A stretch of 64,000 nt of DNA from positions 32,532,402 to 32,596,401 of the forward strand of contig NC_088301.1 of NCBI RefSeq assembly GCF_032854445.1. The letters are read 5' to 3'. The stretch comes from Liolophura sinensis (Eukaryota > Mollusca > Polyplacophora > Chitonida > Chitonidae). Below, piece by piece: positions 61,101 to 64,000 of this stretch. A program made the translations under genes and the position numbers. The notes under the pieces are model-generated. The model did not search any database. It worked only from the letters and a program-made list of their open reading frames with translations, and was not told the DNA's origin. How positions within the stretch are numbered: position 1 is the first letter of the stretch; each line of letters begins with the position of its first letter.

Positions 61101-64000
61101 TCTGAGACTGGGACGTCCAAGTAGACCAGACCTTTCCTGTACAAACCTGAACAACAGCAAAACAAAGGAATGTACACAGAATTCCTACTGATCAATATGT
61201 CACATATTCTCCTGTGTAACCACAATAATAATGCACCATGATTCTGGACACCATAAATGAAATGGCACTTATATTCAAAATTACACAATATGGAATTTCA
61301 TAGAGATACGAGGTTCTCAACTGAATACAATCAAATTTATCTTGAAAGGCCGGTGTTGCCAGATTTGGTTGGTCATGAAAGTTCGTAAGTTTACGAAGAA
61401 AACTAGCTGGATTTGGCCAGTACCACAGACGTTTTCAATCGATCATTAATGCCTTATAAAACCTAGGCAGAGTTCATTGCATGTCCTGTGACAAAGTGTA
61501 AAAGCAGGACCAGAACATATATGGCACACAATGTTTTAAATATTTTCTCTTCAAATAATAAAACATCATGCAAATGTTATGAGAAGCTTTTGCCTTGGAA
61601 TATGCGTTATTCCTTCTAATGCGTAAAATACATTCAGAGCTGTCCACAAACAGAACTTACATTTACACAGTTTAAGTGGGATGCTGATTCAAACATAATC
61701 AAATTCTACTGAAGAGAGCTTTATACAATCATGGGACATGCAAATGTATATCTCAGATAAGTGTTTATACAACAATGTTTTGAGTTAAAGGGAGGCAACT
61801 CACTGTGGAGAACCCTGTAATCCAGATCACCAGCTGTCTGTGTTCCACTGTCTATGATGACATCAATGACACTTTTCTCAATTATCATACACATCTGAAA
61901 AATAACAGATTATATTTATTCATTTTTTTCATTGGTGTTTCAATAATTTTTACCTACAAGACCATGGTCAGCTTTACTGTTGAAGGAAATCGGAGTAAAC
62001 CACAGAAGCATTGCCAGGTACTTGATAAACCTTACAGCCAAAACAGCCAGAGCTGCATTCAAACCCCAAGGATCAAGGACCTAACACTCACAATGAGTCA
62101 GTCCATTAACCATCACAGCCAGTGAGGAATCTTTTTTTAAGTAATCATAACATAGAGAAAACTTGTGCCTAAATCAATATCAGTGCAAGTGAAAACTTTA
62201 AGAAAACCAAGTAAGGGATATTGACAAGACAAGTGAAAATATTAATTTAGACTACCTTTACTCACTTTCACTGATTTAAATGTGGCTAAATGTTTGGATT
62301 ATGTTTTGGGGTTTATGTATCACTTTTGGTGTCAATGAAGCTTTTTTCACCCACAACATTGTATTCAGTTATGTATTATCTCCCTTAGTGAATGTGAACA
62401 AACCATATCATGAACAAACATTATTGTCATAAGGAACATGTACATTTGCAAATTGAAAGAGAGCAAAGTATAAATAAATTTTACAAATAATAAAATAGCA
62501 AAAATACAATTCATAACATGAATTTCAGAATCTGGTGCCATACTCTCACCTTGATGTCATCTTCTGTGATATACCCTATGTTGACAAGCCACCAGCTGTC
62601 AATGCTCACAGACTCTACAGGTTGGGTTGGAAGTAATTCCTTCACCGGTTTCTTACGGAAGAATTTCTGTTTAAAGAAGTAGAATTGAAATTAAGAAATC
62701 TACATTATCCAGAAATTAGAGGATTTTCAAGTCTAATACTTATTTTTATACGCTTCTCCGACACAGAAAATAGATTTACTCTGCCTATAAATTAACAATT
62801 AAAACTGATTTGGCTTGAGATTATACAAACCTTTGAGGAACGACACTGATTCATCAGGTCAATGTACTGATTCCTTCCTATGCCCAGCAGACGTAAGCCT
62901 GTCATAACAGATAACAATCAATGAAGATGTGGATTTGTTCACCTAACACCTGAAGTACAGCACTATTTTGCCAGTAATTTAACTGTACATGCAAGTACTC
63001 AATCCTTAGTTTTCACATCAAGTAATAAGATTTGAAAGAGCATACCAAAACTTTCTTTCTGATTTACATATACAACAGCAATTTATTGCATTTAAACAAA
63101 TAAACAGAGCACCTTGTCAAGATATTTCACAATTAAAAGAAGTTTTTAATTTTTTTACAAAATATTTTCGAAGTTTGATAAAATATTCGATAAAAAAAAA
63201 AGAGAACAAAACCACTTCAGTAAGCCAATATTTGCACAAGGGGGACATAATTTTAGTCATTCAGACATGTTTGTATCAGTAGAAAACTCAAACGATATTC
63301 ACTCATTCCCTTGCCAAGATAATAAGCAAGCTAATAGGTAGCTTCCCCCAAAGAACTTTCACACCTTTCCAGTTGATTACGCATGCTTTCTGTAGGACTT
63401 TGAATGCATTAAAACCCTCCTCAGCTTGACAGATAAAACACTGATATGGAGAAACCAACATGTACACACCTAACTATTATTGTTGAACATGTATTACATT
63501 TATTCAGTTATTTACTTTATTGGTGTTTAACAATAAAATCTTCATTTATCGGTGGAGGAAACCTGTAAAGGCCAAGTAAAACCTTTGCCCATTACCATAA
63601 AAATCTACTGCCTTAAACAGTACGTGAAGTAATAAGAACAGAATTTAAGCCTGAGAGCTCATCAGTAAAGGAGAAGGTAAGCTGTGGGAGACAGACATCA
63701 AAGCTTAATAAGCCAGTAAGAGTCCTGTCTCTACCATACATCCCTGACGAATTACAATTTAACCAGGTGCAATCTAATTCATCAAATTATTGAAATTTTC
63801 TAGTTTCTGGGGAGATGCTTTGAACTTACAGTCAGCTGCTGTGAAATTGGGTAAGGAGTCATAGCTCTTCTCCTGGGTCATTATGTCTGACATGATGCTG
63901 ATATAGTAGGAGAAGGGCGTCACCCTGAGGCCCTTGACAATCACGTCTGACAGGTGGTATGGGTACAGCATCAGGTGATCTTGGCTGTATTGCAGCAACT
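42377..64000 (-). CDS. FAM91A1: FAM91A1 (WDR11-complex / TGN tethering factor), 5' end beyond the window
   Basis: Nineteen exons, in transcript order: 64000-63830, 62898-62831, 62666-62550, 61894-61804, 61146-61084, 60639-60533, 59632-59594, 58407-58298, 55238-55114, 53726-53611, 52866-52780, 51849-51641, 50988-50901, 50678-50568, 48992-48879, 48153-48090, 47186-46688, 45625-45556, 42505-42377. All phases agree: 791 aa plus a split first codon; human FAM91A1 is about 838, so only the start is missing. Landmarks: [88 protein letters not shown] and [12 protein letters not shown]. The protein works with WDR11 and TBC1D23 to capture endosome-derived vesicles at trans-Golgi golgins. Exon 17 (499 nt) carries a family-variable, Ser/Glu-rich linker. 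The C-terminus ([12 protein letters not shown]) is shorter than I recall for vertebrates. Confidence 0.95.
42558..45260. repeat. 99-bp minisatellite, about 27 copies, in the last FAM91A1 intron
   Basis: The unit contains CATTTCCTGACTCCCTCGCA, CTTTAACAGGTGTCTGACAC, ACCTCCTAACTCCCAGGACA, GGTGGAATCTAGATTCAAAC and ACATCACCTCATCATTAAA. Copies differ at a few recurring sites (AACAGG/AACAGC/ACCAGC, GGACAG/GAACAG/GAGCAG, CTAG/CTGG, ATTAAA/ATCAAA), which makes it suitable for tracing unit duplications. It fills about 89 percent of the 3050-bp intron (42506-45555), ending about 40 bp before the acceptor region of the last exon. Confidence 0.95.
45261..46687 (-). other. FAM91A1 introns 17-18, remainder
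   Basis: Apart from exon 18 (45625-45556), no coding sequence is seen. A direct repeat, TACAGTATTGGCAAAGCTTGG versus TACAGTACTGGCAAATCC with CACTCACTGAGA/CACTCACCGAGA, occurs at about 45310 and 45401. The intron between exons 17 and 18 holds a truncated SINE (46081-46152) and another SINE-like remnant near 46470-46560. Confidence 0.55.
46081..46152 (-). repeat. SINE tail fragment (family 1), minus orientation
   Basis: Only the tail half is present: TATTTATTTGATTGGCGTTT, TATTCAAGAATATTTCACTT and ACGCTGGCCAGCATTATGG. Confidence 0.8.
47187..48878 (-). other. FAM91A1 introns 15 and 16
   Basis: Besides exon 16 (48153-48090), the region shows only AT-rich intron. Between about 48140 and 48340, GACCCTGCTCACA-AAACAACAACT and GGTTGGATTTGTGTTT segments are repeated twice or more, a local duplication just upstream of exon 16. 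Confidence 0.5.
49241..49380 (-). repeat. SINE (family 1), minus orientation, truncated
   Basis: TATTTATTTATTTATTTGAT, TGGTGTTTTACGCCCTACTC and AGAGCCCGGGGGGAAACCC are followed by CACAACCATCCGCAGGTTGC. The head is missing. Confidence 0.8.
49799..49932 (-). repeat. SINE (family 1), minus orientation, with internal deletion
   Basis: TATTTATCTGATTGGTGTCT and CATACTCAAGAATATTTCAT lead to ATATGGTGGGAGAAAAACTGG; the GCCAGCATTATGG block is lost. It ends in GAGAGGAAGCCAGCATAATG. Confidence 0.75.
50307..50535 (-). repeat. SINE (family 1), minus orientation, near full length with head
   Basis: Read on the minus strand, the element runs from a TRNA-like head (GAGGCCCTCTGTGGGTGATAG, GCGCGGCGCAATGACTCAGG) to the GGTTTTACGCCATACGCG tail side. 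It is in sense orientation to FAM91A1 and stops about 32 bp from the exon 14 donor (50567). Confidence 0.8.
51850..52779 (-). other. FAM91A1 intron 11 with a degenerate array
   Basis: From about 52010 to 52570, five or six diverged units of roughly 100 bp recur. Each has AGGACAAACTTCC, an AAG-AAGATG-AGGCGG or similar block, a CAGATCCCAGAGGAAACCAC block and TGCATA-CACCATCTAA. No coding sequence was seen. Confidence 0.55.
53301..53445 (+). repeat. SINE (family 1), plus orientation, 5'-truncated
   Basis: GATCTGTCAGCCAACTACGG, GGTCGTGGGTTTCCTCCCGG, CTCACCATAATACTGGCTGC and TGAGTACGGCATAAAACAGC, then an A-rich tail. It lies antisense to FAM91A1 in the intron between exons 10 and 11. Confidence 0.8.
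54100..55100. repeat. 38-40-bp minisatellite beside the FAM91A1 exon 9 donor
   Basis: About 25 units of AGTCACAATGAGGTGTAACA, ATGAGGATGAGCTGTGAT, with variants (AACAAAGGAGAGC, GTTGTGGTAGT). On the minus strand the array begins a few tens of bases downstream of the exon 9 donor (ATAG|gtgagt, 55113). Unit length slips between 36 and 41 bp. Confidence 0.85.
55239..58297 (-). other. FAM91A1 intron 8
   Basis: 3.1 kb without recognised exons. The frames at 57517-57912 and 55076-55366 are chance or overlap exon 9. It contains a family 2 SINE (56261-56617) and an A-rich run at 58188-58214. Confidence 0.6.
56261..56617 (+). repeat. SINE (family 2), tRNA-derived, CACTCACTCACTC tail
   Basis: Box A-like AGCCAGATAGCACAGATGGT then AGAGTATC, and box B-like GAGTCAATCCTG. 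The body includes AACTTCTCGCTTGGCATTCA, GGTTGACCTGTATCAGTATA, ATCCTGCAGCAAGGAGGTAC and CGTCGTCATACGACTGAAAA. It ends GTTAAACCCCAAGCACTCAC TCACTC. A GGCGGGGCGG-type block (about 56436) stands out in an AT-rich intron. Confidence 0.75.
58451..58860. repeat. Near-perfect 205-bp tandem duplication
   Basis: 58451-58655 and 58656-58860 both run from TCGTAGGATAATAAAATTAG to TATAAAATGACACTCAG. I found one substitution (CTCAAATTCTC versus CTCAAAATCTC). It starts about 45 bp upstream of FAM91A1 exon 8 on the transcribed strand (exon start 58407), that is, in the intron just before its acceptor. Confidence 0.9.
58861..60532 (-). other. FAM91A1 introns 6-7
   Basis: Apart from exon 7 (59632-59594) and a SINE at 59741-59918, only AT-rich intron is seen. 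The plus-strand frame 59215-59535 has no family resemblance. Confidence 0.6.
59741..59918 (+). repeat. SINE (family 1), plus orientation, internally deleted
   Basis: An intact head (GGGGGCCTCCATGGCTCAGT, GGTTAGCGTGCTAGC) jumps directly to GGAAAGGTCCGCTAGCAACC, losing box B. The tail is complete (TATAAGTGAAATATTCTTGA, AACACCAATCAAAGAAATAA, then TAAATAAATAAATAAA). Confidence 0.85.
60829..61048 (-). repeat. SINE (family 1), minus orientation, diverged, with head
   Basis: ATTTATTTCATTTTATGAGA and CATACTCATGACTCTGC blocks precede CCACAACCATTGGCAGGTTG. GGACTTGAACTCACAGCG (inverted box B) follows, then AGGCCACAGAGGCCCCTA (inverted head start). It is more diverged than the other full-length copies and ends about 35 bp from FAM91A1 exon 5. 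Confidence 0.75.
61910..62130 (-). repeat. Diverged tRNA-derived SINE, minus orientation, FAM91A1 intron 3
   Basis: TATTTATTCATTTTTTTCATTG, GTGTTTCAATAATTTTTACC, AAGGAAATCGGAGTAAACC and GCATTCAAACCCCAAGG (inverted box B-like) run in order, followed by a head-like block near GTCAGTCCATTAACCATC. Confidence 0.55.
62899..63829 (-). other. FAM91A1 first visible intron
   Basis: AT-rich intron between the exons encoding TAAD and CLRLLGIG. A SINE-like remnant with TTGGTGTTTAACAATAAAAT and GGTGGAGGAAACCTG lies at about 63500-63610. Nothing else was recognised. Confidence 0.55.

Overview
The window is nuclear DNA of a bilaterian animal. It holds long AT-rich introns with GT-AG borders, metazoan genes, several tRNA-derived SINE families and many minisatellites. 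The dominant SINE has a tRNA-like head and a tail reading TATTCTTGAGTACGGC then ATAAAACACCAATCAAATAA. Together with a second SINE ending in CACTCACTCACTC, it resembles repeats I remember from mollusc genomes. A lophotrochozoan, probably a mollusc, is the best guess; this is recall, not a database result.

Layout. (1) At about 480-556 on the minus strand lies the first coding exon of a FAM135A/B orthologue; the rest of that gene is left of the window. Candidate 5' UTR exons lie at 2.9 and 3.7 kb. (2) 4.1-8.5 kb is intergenic and contains a large imperfect palindrome (about 7195-7725) and a degenerate 60-bp array. (3) HECTD3, a HECT-type E3 ubiquitin ligase with a DOC/APC10 domain, runs on the plus strand from 9003 to 36126. 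I resolved 18 coding exons that join in frame to 840 codons, close to the vertebrate length. (4) A two-exon GT31 (beta-1,3-glycosyltransferase) gene sits on the opposite strand inside the 10.7-kb intron 14 of HECTD3 (28967-30860). It has an altered DDD motif and an unusual C-terminal membrane segment. (5) FAM91A1, a trans-Golgi vesicle-tethering factor, occupies the minus strand from 42377 past the right edge. Nineteen coding exons were resolved, covering all but roughly the first 65 residues. HECTD3 and FAM91A1 converge tail to tail over 36127-42376.

The most striking structure is the relation between tandem repeats and exons. A 70-bp minisatellite in HECTD3 intron 5 is in exact register with the start of exon 6, so the exon's 5' end is itself the last repeat copy. 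Most upstream copies have lost the acceptor AG. Other arrays begin at the exon 10 donor of HECTD3 and near the exon 9 donor of FAM91A1, and a 2.7-kb, 99-bp-unit array fills most of the last FAM91A1 intron.

The genes share no evident pathway. HECTD3 is a cytosolic ubiquitin ligase, FAM91A1 acts at the TGN, the GT31 enzyme should act in the ER/Golgi lumen, and FAM135 is a poorly characterised putative lipase-like protein. All exon borders were read by eye from reading frame, splice consensus and remembered similarity to vertebrate proteins; none has transcript support.
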